Source of the DNA: Tipula vernalis
Taxonomy: Eukaryota; Arthropoda; Insecta; Diptera; Tipulidae
Length of the DNA stretch: 64,000 nucleotides
Direction of reading: 5' to 3'
NCBI GenBank assembly: GCA_958295665.1
Contig: OY282558.1
Coordinates: 114,442,838 to 114,506,837 of the forward strand
Shown here piece by piece: positions 45,901 through 56,414 of this stretch; position 1 is the first letter of the stretch; each line of letters starts with the position of its first letter. The notes beneath the pieces are model-generated. The model saw only the letters and a program-made list of their open reading frames with translations. It ran no database searches and was not told the origin of the DNA. A program made the position numbers and the translations under genes.

Positions 45901-48059
45901 CCCTTCGCGTATCCTTCTTATACAATATTTTCTTTTCATCACTGGAAGCTCTTTTATATGATATATTGAAAAGTATGGTTGCGGGGTTGCAAATTATAAA
46001 TACACTTACGCATCACTGAAGCCTTACAGAAAGATATAATAAGTAAATAAGAATTGGTCATCACTTTCTAAGAATTTTACAGTCACGCGATCTTCATTCC
46101 CTCATCTTCTTATATGCACACATAAATATTGACCTAACCAAATCATATTCTATTGTTCTCGTGGTTCGAGATGTGATATCTGGCCTAGACATATTCTATA
46201 TACCTAATATATTATTTTACAAGTCTACAACAACAATACAATTAATAAAAAATAAAAATCCAAAAAGCATATATTACTCGTACGACTCGAATGGATACAG
46301 TTGCTCTTTGAAACGTGATTAGAAGTATAAAGGATACAACAATAATATAAAAGGATACATATTCGTATACAAGAGAGTTCAAATTGTTGGTTTATTAAAA
46401 AAAATTTAAAATTTAGTGTTTTGGACGTTTTAGCATAAATAAAATTTCTAAACCGTAAATCCAATTGGAATGGGGTCAGCCAAAAATCCGAATGTTCACA
46501 CAAGGATGTTAGATTCAGTTGTGCTAATATTAGCGCACTGATTTACATAAGCATTAAAATAAAAGTTAAAAAGGTAATTTGCATATTGAATCATCACTCA
46601 AACAAAAATTAGTTGCCCACACGCACGCGATTCTCATACACCATTATACATTTATCAAACCATATTAGCGCGCATTGAACCAAAAATAATTTTTCATCAA
46701 TCCCTGGAAAAAGGATAATCCAAAAAAAAAAAAAAAAACAATTGACAGGTGTGTGCGTGTTCCATGATATTATTTCATCCATATAAAATTTCCACATTCA
46801 CACACACACACAAACTCCTCCAAAAACACTTTTTATAAACACGATAATTTTCTCACATAATTTTTGGATAATTCCAAAAAATTTCACTCAAAAAAAACCC
46901 GCTCAAAAATCACTCATATTATTTATTTTACACACGATGGTACACAAAACGTAAAAATTATAAAAAATAAAAAACGAAAAAATTACACGTAAACTAAACG
47001 CACGTACTATAATATCGAACCGATTGCCTTAACCGCTAGAATGAAACTGAATTTTTACCACTCAAGCAAACTTGAATGAACATGAACATCGAGTTAAAAT
47101 GAAATGAAAACAAAAACAGAGAGAAGAAAGTAGCAAAAGATGTTGGTGCGATGCGATGTTACTACAAAACCAGCAACAACAATATCAACAACAACACGGA
47201 AAACTCATTTCTATTTTTGGTGTTTTTGTTTTGTTGTTTTGGCTGGCAAAATATACATACAATTCGGAGAAAGAAATATGTATGGAGATGAGAGGATGTT
47301 TAAATGTAATACATTTTAATGTTTGGGTTGTTTTTTCAACATTTTAGGGGATGTGAACTCGGTAATAAATGATGTTTTTTAATATTAAAATTAAATTCTG
47401 ATTAAATTTTGCTGCTGATGACAAATTCATGTCTGTATCAAAGCATGGTCAACAATTAATTGGAGGTGGAGGCTTACATATGCGATTGTAGAAGTCACCA
47501 AAGTCTGTTTCACCTTTCGTTGGATAAAATATTATGGGTTCTGACAACATGCCGGCGTGTGAAGTTTTTAATAAATTTTCTTTAAAACGTCGATATCAAC
47601 ACATGTGACCGTATATTAATTAATGTTACAAGAGCCACCTCATATAAAAACAATCTTTCAATAGATCTGTGTTTGCAAAATGAAGATGTGTTGATCTGTT
47701 TGAGAAGAATAAAAAATAATGACGTTTGAATTGTTATTCCATTGGCCATTTGAAATTGAACAAAATGGATGTAGGTAAAAACGAAACAGTTCTTGATTTT
47801 TAAATTATATTTTGCACTATCCTATTCTATTTGTAAACTATTAAATTATTTTGAAATATTTGTGCGTGCTATTCAAAAGATGGCGCTTCGTGAAGTTTAG
47901 AGAACACAATGCATTGTGTTATTCTGCCTTTTCTTATCGTTATTTTTCCGGTTCGTTTTTTCAAGAAAATTACAAAGAAAAGTCTCGTGAATACAGCGTG
48001 TACCAACGTTAATTAAATTGATATTTTAAAGTAAATTATTAGTGCTGCCTTAAAGAATC
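42929..48059. other. Long non-coding region
   Basis: About 5.1 kb with no transposon protein and no supported gene. It has poly-A/T tracts, a (CA)n run at 46798-46812, CAACAACAATATCAACAAC near 47173, and numerous short hydrophobic ORFs typical of A+T-rich DNA. A splice-like CAG/GTAAGT after a pyrimidine tract lies at 44180/44181. Looks like host intron or intergenic DNA. Confidence 0.45.
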
Positions 48060-48500
48060 TAGTTTAAAAAATTCGTTGTGTTACGTTACTTCGATCGACT
48101 TGGAGAACACCAATTTTTTGCGAATGAAGTGATACGACTAAGGGAATAGGCTTGCAAAATTAAGAGTTTCTTCAGGAAAACGTCAGGGAAACATCATATT
48201 GGCGATCATCAGCTAGAACAAATAACGGCATTTAAAGAATGAGGAATTGTCTTGTATCGTCAATTAAATTTCCGGGATCACATTCATTTAATCTTATTTT
48301 CATTCGTCCTATAAATCCTCATTCTGGAGTATGCGTCGATTATTTGAGACCTTATTTACGATAATTATATCAATCGAATTGAACGATACAAAAGCAATTT
48401 ATTTTTAATTTCGTACTATCATAATGTTCTAAACAGTGCCATCGATTTCCGTAAACTACTTGCAAATTTAGATATTCGCGAATTTTCTTTATTTGTCTAA
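48060..48500 (+). pseudogene. LINE RT C-terminal fragment, plus strand
   Basis: Decayed LINE ORF2 thumb region. LILEYASII followed by YDNYINRIERYKSN (about 48318-48395) corresponds to the PILEYA-V...RIERIQK stretch in the minus-strand LINE at 25.2 kb. Upstream, CGTCAATTAAATTTCCGGGATCACATT encodes the LNFRDHI part of the preceding motif. Stops and frameshifts throughout. It lies upstream of the other plus-strand RT piece (49.7-50.1 kb) although it is the C-terminal part, so the two are separate insertions or a rearranged one. Confidence 0.65.
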
Positions 48501-49739
48501 TTAATTTTGACTTTGATATTTATCTGAGCATATCAATATGATCAAGAAATTAGCAAAATTTTCAGAAAGTGAGGATATAGTGAGCTATCACCAATAGTGA
48601 GTCTATTGATTTGAAATAAAAGTATGTACTGTCATTTTTACAACGCGATAATATGCCCCGGCCACCGGGAACAGAAAAGCTCATTTGTCCTTTTTCTCCT
48701 ACGCTAAAACCAACAACCACTAACTCGAATTCCCCCCCCCCCAAATCACATGGCCTAAAAAAAATTAAAATCCCCCAATTCAAATCAACTCATTAGTGCA
48801 ATTCTCTGATCTGAAAATGCCGTGGAAGAATCGACACGGGAAAAACTAAAGCGAATTCTATTACCCGTCCAAAGATTATCAGATATGGAAAACTAAACGG
48901 AAAAAATCGAAAAATCCACGGTAACATTTTTTTGCACCGAGCACCTACTTTCGAGTATTTGGCCTTTAAATAAAAATAAAAATATGGGCTGATCAAACCC
49001 TTAGTTGGAATAGGTGCACCAACTTCATTTATGAAGACTACAGTCGACTCTATTACGTTCATTGAAATACTTCGGCTCTAATACGTTCATTGGCACATTG
49101 AAAGCATTCAACATCTGGGTGTTAAAAGATTCGGGTTTTCTAAAGAGAAAGTGGTACATCACCTCATATTATCAGAAAACAATTTAAGTGTGCAGGAAGC
49201 TTTTCTAAAAGAAACATATTTATGGATGAATAGATTGCGAATGAAGCATCTCTTGCGGTGAAAGTAATCTAATGTTGATAACCCGCTCTTCTTCAACATT
49301 TCTCGCACTGAAGGTTTCATCGAAATCAGAATAGAGGCACAAGAATGATCCCGAAAAACCCGAAAATTTTGTTTTTTTTGGCGCTGGTCTGATATTATGT
49401 TCCTCGTGGCAAAATAGTAAACAGACAAATGATGCACAGCGATTGTCAGCACAATCGTCGGAAATTATTTGTATTGAAGAATTTATTTCAACTCTTCAAA
49501 CAGTGAACGTGCCAAATCATGAATTGAATGAGCAAAGTGGATGACGTGGATTGCCGCATACTGCTGCCTAAAGAAAGCGACAAGTCCAACCTATCTTTTG
49601 TGCCATTTAAGGTTAGATTAAACACAGTTTTCTCGAGCAAAGTTTTGTCATATGCTTTCTGACTCAAAGAAGTTTTCGTTAAAAGATTTATATATAACAT
49701 CACATCCAAAAAACGGCAATGGAGTCACCTTACCCTGTG
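48501..49739. other. Spacer between LINE fragments
   Basis: No domain recognised. A run of ten C residues lies at 48733-48742. Protein-like words are scattered at 49110-49260 in the plus strand, perhaps from the decayed 5' part of the LINE that follows. Confidence 0.35.
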
Positions 49740-50135
49740 TTATGGACCAACGAACTCTGGATAAATAATGCACAATCACTTCGGTCATCAACTAATTCAA
49801 CAAACTCATCAACAGTAACACAAGAAACTACAGTGCTGAAGGAGTTTCCCCTTTTAGACTGGACCTGATAGACCCACCTCCCCCTTAATTTCTGATAATT
49901 TTCTTCGTATATCAGTTTTATTCAAAATATGGAAGCTCTCATCTATTATTCCGATTATTAAATCTGGATCATGCAATGATATGGAAAATTATAGAGGAAT
50001 TGCTCTACTTTCAGTAATACCAAAATTTGTCAAAAGTTTAATTAATAATCGACTATTTTTACGTAAAAAAATGTAATTCCGATTAAACAACATGGATATT
50101 ATAAGGGTCCACCGATGGTAATTAATCTTGCGGTC
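49740..50135 (+). pseudogene. LINE RT fragment, Jockey-like
   Basis: Readable blocks are SLLPLSLRY-like degenerate sequence (49890), IIPIIKSGSCNDMENYRGIALLSVIPKF (the RT motif around 49950-50028), then sequence corresponding to KQHG...RST.VNLAV at about 50085-50135. It matches the minus-strand LINE word for word in places (ENYRGIA-LSVIPK), so it belongs to the same or a sister family. The coding resemblance ends abruptly at 50136, where a hAT-end-like sequence begins. Confidence 0.75.
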
Positions 50136-50729
50136 AGAGTTGGGCGAGTAAATTACACTGTGTAATTTACACAGTGTATTACCGTATAAAAGGTTATTTT
50201 ATACTTTACAGGTATCTCTCGAGTTCCGTGGTGCTTGAGATACGCGAATTTCGAGATATGCGGATAAAAATGCGGCATCCTTTGAGTTACACAATACTTG
50301 ACTGACTTGATTTCACGATATTTAACTGCTACTGACAGAGAAACAGTGAGTAAAAACAATTTGTTCGTACATATGTATTTCACACAAAACCTTCAAAAAT
50401 TCTCTCTGTAGAATGCCCAATCATGTGTAAACTGCTGCTGTACAAAAATAAATCGATGGTATTTGCGCACATTCATTATTTTTTTATAACGATATTTCGA
50501 ATGGAACTTTCCAAAACGAATTTGAAAGTATATGCAGAAGTATAATGGTATATAAACTCGTATGTAACTACTCTGAAAATCATAAGTAGCCTTACTTAGC
50601 AGTAGACTTGAGGGAATTGTTCAAAGTTTTATAATTATTATTACTAATTATGGATATTTTCCAGGTAAGGTTTTTTTATTAATTATTTTGCTAGTCTAAG
50701 TAGTTCCTAAATTTGTAGGATATCCATGG
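50136..50729. other. hAT-end-like sequence and short perfect palindrome
   Basis: CAGAGTTGGGCGAGTAAATT at 50136 resembles the CAGAGTTGGGC ends of many hAT elements and starts precisely where the LINE fragment stops. It runs into a perfect 11-bp inverted repeat, GTAAATTACAC-T-GTGTAATTTAC (about 50149-50171). No opposite end was found. The rest is non-coding; TTTTCCAG/GTAAGG at 50664/50665 is splice-like. Confidence 0.4.
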
Positions 50730-51410
50730 AAAGGAAGAAAAGAACTGGTAAGCGGTTTACCGAATAAAAGAGTGAAATAAAAGTGTGTTTTTGGATGGAA
50801 ACACAATTAGACAAAAAGCAATGAAATATACAGCCATTCAAAAAGAGACGTTCAAACTACTACAGAATTGTAGACGCAATCGTTTTCTGCAAGTAAGGGC
50901 TGGCTAGCAAAGTTTAAATAAAGATTTTCATTGCAAAATATAAAATTCCAAGGAGAACGTGCATCAGCTGATGCACAAGCTGCTCATAAAATTATGATTG
51001 AATTTAAGAAAATTGTAGAAGATTGTGGGTATTTGGCAGATCAGATTTTGAATGAGGACAAAACTGATTTAAAAAGTGTTTAAGGAGTGATTCGATACTC
51101 TTCTTTTAAGCCAACGCTTATTAATAAATCATTGAATCCTCGGCCATTGCAAACTGTAATAAATCATAGCTGTCTGTTTATTGGCGAGCCAATAAAAAGG
51201 CTTGAATGACGGCAGACTTGTTTAAGAATTGGTTTAACAACTGTTTTGTGCCGTATGTAGAAAATTATCTTACCAAGAAAAATTTATGTTTTGAAGTGCC
51301 CCAAATGCCCCAAAAATTTATATTTGTAAAAGCTTTACTCGGCTAAAAATAAATTGAGGGTCATTTTGTGAAATGTATTGCCTAAAGCCTAATTTGTTGT
51401 TTAGTAAAAG
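50730..51410 (+). pseudogene. pogo/Tigger-like transposase remnant
   Basis: Decayed gene of the pogo/Tigger branch of Tc1/mariner (CENP-B-like DNA-binding half plus DDE_1 core). From about 50728: a KRFTE-K-EI-LDGNT helix, then SASKGWLAKFK, RFSLQNIKFQGERASADAQA (about 50920-50980), and IVEDCGYLADQILNEDKTDL (about 51010-51070). NEDKTDL corresponds to the family motif N.DETGL with the first catalytic Asp; two residues differ. Later, DLFKNWFNNCFVPYVENYL (about 51215) and LCFEVPQMPQKFIFV match the segment before the second Asp, but the DNAP motif itself is absent. Several stops. Confidence 0.75.
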
Positions 51411-51634
51411 TAAGCACTACATCCTTATAACAAACGCAGCAACATCAATCACCGCATCATAATTTGAGACCTCAATGCTGTAACAGTAATTTGTTGACAA
51501 TTAATTAGTTCGAAAAACAGTGGCGTAGCTACAAATTTCGCCCCCTACCCCGCAACATTTTTTTGGGCCCCTAAAAATCCTTTTTGTACCTAAGAACAAA
51601 TAAAGCTTTTGTATCTGATTTCTAGAGTAGATGA

Positions 51635-51765
51635 CACGATGATAAAGCATCACAAATTTTGAATATAATTTGAAAAATATCAAGAATTTCGAGTTTTCAA
51701 AGTATCTTGAATATTCTTGAAAGTTTTCAAATATCGAATTATCCGTAAGTATTGTTAAGAAATTG
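51635..51765 (+). repeat. Direct repeat copy A flanking the tandem array
   Basis: The sequence around GATAAAGCATCACAAATTTT, AATATAATTTGAAAAATATC and TCAAAGTATCTTGAATATTC recurs, slightly longer, at about 53390-53520. The two copies bracket the tandem array, so the array sits between duplicated borders. Confidence 0.7.
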
Positions 51766-51779
51766 TATAAGCATAAAAT

Positions 51780-53240
51780 ATGTATTTGCAAAAATCGTCA
51801 TTTAGTTTTAAGTTTGATAATTAATTTAAACAATTTTAGGTTTTTGATAAAAAGTTGTATATACTGGCAAAAAATCAAGAACTTTTAATTTTATAAGCTT
51901 TCAATTATCAAAGCTTTTATAACCAAACCAAATATGATTTAACAAATGGTATATCAAACCAAACCATTGAACTCTAAAATTTGATATTACAAAGGAAGGA
52001 GGTATTTTTGGATACATTTAGAATATTTATGCTCAATGAGCTTTAAGCTTGATAATTAATTTATACATTTCTGAGTCTTTTAGTAATTTTAGGTTTTAAT
52101 TACAATGTTTTATGTGCAAAAAATAAGTATTTGCAAAAAGTTTCAAGAGCTTTTAGTTTTAAGAGCTTTCACTGATCGAAACTTTTTAAAGAATTTATTT
52201 ATACTATATGTTTGTTTCGAATGAGCTTTAAGATTAATAATAATTAATTTATTCTTTTTGGGTTTGAAATTAACGTTTGTGATCCTTTTCATAGTTTGAA
52301 GTTTTTGTTAAAAGCTTGATAATTAATTTATACATTTCTGAGTCTTTTAATAATTTTAGGTTTTAATTACAATGTTTTATGTGCAAAAAATAAGTATTTG
52401 CAAAAAGTTTCAAGAGCTTTTATTTTTAAGAGCTTTCACTGATCGAAACTTTTTAAAGAATTTATTTATACTATATGTTTGTTTCGAATGAGCTTTAAGA
52501 TTAATAATAATTAATTTATTCTTTTTGGGTTTGAAATTAACGTTTGTGATCCTTTTCATAGTTTGAAGTTTTTGTTAAAAGGATTTATTAACACAAATTA
52601 TGTATTTGCAAAAAATGTCGAACTTTAGGTTTTAGGAGCTTTCACGTATCGAAGCTTTTTTTAGCCCAAATCATTTACTTTTTATTCTGAAATTTGATAG
52701 TTTAAAGGAAGGTGGGATTTTGGAATAAATTTAGAATATTTGTTTTCAATAAGCTTTAAAAGCTTGACAATTAATCCATACTTTTTGGTTTGAAATTAAC
52801 ATTTTTGAGCTTTTTAGTAATGTAATCGTTTTAATAAAATGTTTTATGAGCATAAATTATGCATTTGAAAAAATTGTCAAGAGCTTTAGTTTTAAGAGCT
52901 TTCACTTATCGAAGCTTTTTAAACTAACCATTTTGCTTCGAAATTTGATATTAGAAGGGATGACGGAATTTGGGTAGAATATTTCTGCTGAATGTAAATT
53001 ATTAAGAGCTTTTACTTTTAAGAGCTTTTCAAATCAAATCTTTCAAAATTGATATTATAAAGGAAATTTTATAAATTTTATTTTTAGGAAGGTATTTATT
53101 TATACTTTCTCGGTAATTTGTGTGCCTTTAATTTTAAGTTTTAAAAACTTTTACTTAACGAAGCTTTTCAACTCAAATCATTTTACTCAGAAATTAGGGT
53201 ATTTTTTGTAAAAAATTCGGAATATTTGTTATATTTGTAT
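51780..53240 (+). repeat. Tandem array with roughly 200-270 bp period
   Basis: Units contain TTTGCAAAAA, TTTTAGTTTTAAGAGCTTTC, ATCGAAGCTTTTT, AAGGAAGG, TTAGAATATTTATG, AATGAGCTTTAAG and TTGATAATTAATTTATAC in order. Two adjacent units, 52045-52311 and 52312-52578, are nearly identical over 267 bp. The others (before 52045 and after 52578) are diverged and shortened. No coding capacity. Confidence 0.82.
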
Positions 53241-53389
53241 GTGTAAGAAAACCAATTGGTTTACTCAGATTTAATTTTCAGGACATATTGTAGAGTAAAT
53301 TAGATGAAATAGAACGTGATTAATTTGAATGACGTCAAATAAAACGAAAATCTTGCAACTCTATATTTTGATGAGTTCTAAATATATCG

Positions 53390-53520
53390 ATAAAGCATCA
53401 TAAATTTCAAATATAATTTGAAAAATATCAAGAATTTCGAAATAATCTCAAAAATGTCGAATTTTCAAAGTATCTTGAATATTCTTAAAAGTTCTCAAAT
53501 ATCAAATTATCCGTAAGTAT
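53390..53520 (+). repeat. Direct repeat copy B flanking the tandem array
   Basis: Partner of 51635-51765, carrying about 18 extra bp (AATAATCTCAAAAATGTC). Confidence 0.7.
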
Positions 53521-53559
53521 GTAAAACCAAAGGGACCCTATACGTGCTAATTACCGCCA

Positions 53560-53960
53560 TGTAAAAAGTAAATAACCTGGACATTCTTGAATAATTTCGA
53601 ATAACCTACAGGAAATTAAAGAAATATTTAAATTTTGGCATAATCTTAAAAACTCTTTTAAATATCACTATTTATATTTATATGTGTAACCCTGCAAATT
53701 CTTTCAACTCAAAGCTAAGCGCCTTACAAAATTCGAATAATTTCGCAAATCTTTAAAAATTCTCGAATAACCCTGGGAATGTCGAAAAACTTAAGAAATT
53801 TAGAATCTTATCGAAATCTAGAATCGTATCGAACAATTTCAATAATACCGAAAAATCTGGATATTAATAATAATATGAGAAAAACTGTAAAAATCTAGAA
53901 AACTCACGAAAATTTTGAAAAATTCCGAAAATTTGTGTAAATATGGAATTATTTGTCAAG
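53560..53960 (-). repeat. Degenerate TCGAATAATTTCGAA-type repeat
   Basis: Words such as GAATAATTTCGAATAACC, CTCGAATAACCC and ATCGAACAATTTC are the complement of the TTCGAGATTATTCG vocabulary at 38.1-38.6 and 61.0-62.2 kb. Interrupted by the nested hAT-like element and continuing at 55640-55760. Confidence 0.5.
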
Positions 53961-54006
53961 TAGCTTAATGTTAATAACCAGGGCTGCGGAGTCCGAGCAA
54001 AAATGT

Positions 54007-54122
54007 TCGGCTCCGGCTCCGACTCCGGAAATTTATAAACTTATTAACGACTCCGGCTCCAGCTCCGACTCCGGCTCCAACTCCGGCTCCAGCTCCGACT
54101 TCGGCTCCAGCTCCGGCTCCTC
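54007..54122 (+). repeat. Subterminal GGCTCCGACTCC simple repeat
   Basis: Interrupted 6-bp repeat (GGCTCC/GACTCC/AGCTCC) next to the left end of the nested element. A shorter counterpart is at 55493-55520. Translated frames give Ser/Gly or Gly/Ala strings that are not genes. Confidence 0.88.
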
Positions 54123-54550
54123 CCCCGACATCAAAAATATATCTTTCTATGCGTAAAGCAAATAGGGTTTTCATTTCCGTGAAACGCTGTTATTTATGTG
54201 CTGAAAAACTGTGGATATTTGGCAAGCAAGCAGTATCTGGACTATAGCGTGTCGGTGTTAATTTACAAAGGCCTCAACTCAATCTCAAGAGCCAGTATTT
54301 TTTTATTTTTATTTACTGCGGCGCTTTAACTGGGAACCGGGTTTCTATTGATTTATTACCGATTGTAAGGTCACATGTTTGAAATTTGTCAGGTTCAGTA
54401 AGTCCCTGTTAATTGATTTAACATCAGTAATTTCCGTGAAATGTGATGACAAAATACTTAACTAGATTTTGCGCGCTTAACCCAAATTTCTCGACTTCTC
54501 GACTTTATGCACGTATCTCGACTTAAATTTCGCGAGATTTTGAGAGTTAA

Positions 54551-55346
54551 GCCCGGTACGCTGCTGAAGTGAAATGAAATTTCTCATATAAAAATGACAC
54601 AAGCGAAAACGAAAATGAAAATTTCACCGCTGAATTTCATTTTGTGGTGCGCAGTTTAGCTAGCGAAAAGAAAGTTTTCATATCACAATGTATCTATTTT
54701 ATCTCTACATATTTTTCACTTCATTTTTATCTTCCTGGATTTTTATCGGCTTTGACTTTTAAGTCAGTAAGTTGTCTTTATTTTTACATTTTTTCTTAAA
54801 AATTATTCTAAATTAATTCAAAGTTTTAACAATAAAATTAAAAAACTGGTAAATTTGGCACAATGGCAGAATGCCGCAACCATGGGACGAAAAAAACAAA
54901 AACCGAAGCGATGTACGACGATGTCGTAGTTTTAATAGACGTGATGTGATCCGGGGAGGATATAACCTTCCAATTTTTATTATTACTTATTATAAATAAT
55001 GTTAAGCGACCTCAAGTTTCATAATCCGTTGTGAATGAGCATAATGCTCAAAATCAAGATTGTAAGCATGAGGTTGGCCTTTAATACAAAATTTGTATAA
55101 ATATAGTTAAATAATTAAATTAATTAAATAAATATGAAGATAAATTTTGACAATTTCATTTGAGTTTTTGCGTTTTATGGATCGAAGTGAATTTTTTTGT
55201 ATAAAATACGTTGTCAGACACAACATGAAGTTGTACGCACTAAAATATTTACGAAGCTCGTCAAAATAAATTTTCAAGTCAGATTTATCTTCCTATATTT
55301 TTGGAGACCAGTGAAAATTTAATTTCACTTGAACAACGTACTAGGC
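54551..55346. mobile_element. TTAA-type non-autonomous element, 796 bp, inside the nested hAT element
   Basis: The left end GCCCGGTACGCTGCTGAAGT and complement of the right end GCCTAGTACGTTGTTCAAGT continue through GAAAT(G/T)AAATTT, giving about 32 bp at roughly 80% identity. TTAA precedes the left end (54547-54550). The right side has TTTA (55347-55350), one substitution from TTAA. A second GAAAATTTCACCGCTGAATT palindromic patch lies at about 54621-54665. No coding. Confidence 0.7.
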
Positions 55347-55571
55347 TTTAAAAAAGACGAAGATTTTTCGAGAAGAAACCCTAACTTTGGCTAGTCCGAT
55401 TTTGAATTCCAATTTGAATTGCGCTAATGCATATATAAATAATTCGGCTACGTAAGCAAAAAAAATCCGGAGCCGGAGTCTGTCTATTCCACAAGGCTTC
55501 GGCTCCGACTCCGGCTCCTTTAAAAATACGAAAATAAACATAAACTCCGCGACTCCGACTCCACAGCCCTG

Positions 55572-56340
55572 TTAATAACTCTACTAAGCAAGTTAAGGCT
55601 AAGCTCAACAAAACGATATGCAATAAATATAGAACCCTCGAATCTTATTGGGTAATTTTTTAAATATCGAACAATCATATTCTTCGAATAGGCCTTAAAT
55701 ACACCCTACTACAATCTCAAACATACTCGAATAATCCGTCGAATAACCTGACTGTTTCATAACACCGAATCACTAATTAAGTATCAAACATCAGGCATCT
55801 CATTTCCATGATAAACTCCAAAAATCTCCGTTTGGATCAAGTGAGGGAAACAAGAATTAATTTTCAGTCCAGAACCGCGGTTATGTATTTTTCTAGTTTC
55901 TTCTTGATTTTTATGAACATCACAATGATACATCGCAGGCTGCTAAATAAATTTGATCTGTTGGCAAATCAAATTCAACCTTTTCTAATTAAAACTTGAT
56001 TTCTGAAAGGTTGAATTTGTTTGGCTAAAAAATTCAATTTGATTTATAAAAGGTTGATTTTTGAATGCAAAAGCGGTATACTTGTGAGTTTAGCTAATTT
56101 TCTTCTAAATCTAAATATCGGTCAGAACCTAAAGGGATTTTTATTTCTCTGGAGTCAGAACCGAGAGGAAATGATTGAGAATTTCTTAAGAAAATATTTA
56201 ATAGGAACAGGAATGATTTCTTTCTTTTCTAAAAATTAGACCATCGCCTTTTTTTAACATTTTCATAGCAATGTACCGTTCTGCAAATTTCTACTTGAAG
56301 CTTATTCTGAGCTATCTAATCTTAAATTTGAGCTACTAAA
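55572..56340. other. Right interior of the large hAT-like element
   Basis: Resumes the degenerate CGAATAA repeat (to about 55760). 55800-56240 contains two short plus-strand ORFs (55808-55999, 56021-56239) with AATTCAACCTTTTCTAAT and a complementary AAGGTTGAATTTG, a small inverted repeat. No protein family recognised. Confidence 0.4.
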
Positions 56341-56414
56341 GAAAATTTCTTGGGCCCCAACCATCGTGGGCCACCCCGCGGCTGCGGGTACCTAGTTACG
56401 CCACTATCGAGATA

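Larger units (their letters stand above)
53979..55571. mobile_element. Nested hAT-like non-autonomous element with perfect 8-bp duplication
   Basis: The ends CAGGGCTGCGGAGTCCGAG (53979) and CAGGGCTGTGGAGTCGGAG (complement of the end at 55571) form a TIR. TTAATAAC occurs immediately outside both ends (53971-53978 and 55572-55579), a perfect 8-bp duplication as hAT elements make. Subterminal GGCTCCGACTCC simple repeats fill 54010-54120 and 55490-55560. No transposase. It contains a further inserted element at 54551-55346. Confidence 0.9.
51518..56406. mobile_element. Large hAT-like non-autonomous element, about 4.9 kb
   Basis: The left end CAGTGGCGTAGCTAC (51518) and complement of the right end TAGTGGCGTAACTAG (56406) form a short imperfect TIR, followed on both sides by C-rich GGGCCCC/CCACCCCGC blocks. 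The 8 bp outside are TCGAAAAA (51510-51517) and TCGAGATA (56407-56414). Six of eight match, consistent with a decayed 8-bp hAT duplication. No transposase is present. The interior consists of a tandem array, flanking repeats and a younger nested element. Confidence 0.65.

Noticed and set aside
47156..47347. ORF starting with a Gln-rich stretch
   Set aside because: The Gln run is a CAACAACAA-type microsatellite. The remainder is hydrophobic A+T-rich translation without support.
48562..49062. Two minus-strand ORFs of 73 and 89 codons
   Set aside because: No recognisable domain. One contains translated homopolymeric C-rich DNA (48733-48742), and neither has gene-like context.
50665..50670. CAG/GTAAGG after TATTTTCC as a third recursive splice site
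   Set aside because: The pyrimidine tract is short and interrupted by purines, and it lies next to transposon remnants; chance is the better explanation.
53953..54174. Ser/Gly-rich ORF (plus) and Gly/Ala-rich ORF (minus)
   Set aside because: Both are translations of the GGCTCCGACTCC simple repeat at the end of the nested hAT-like element, not genes.
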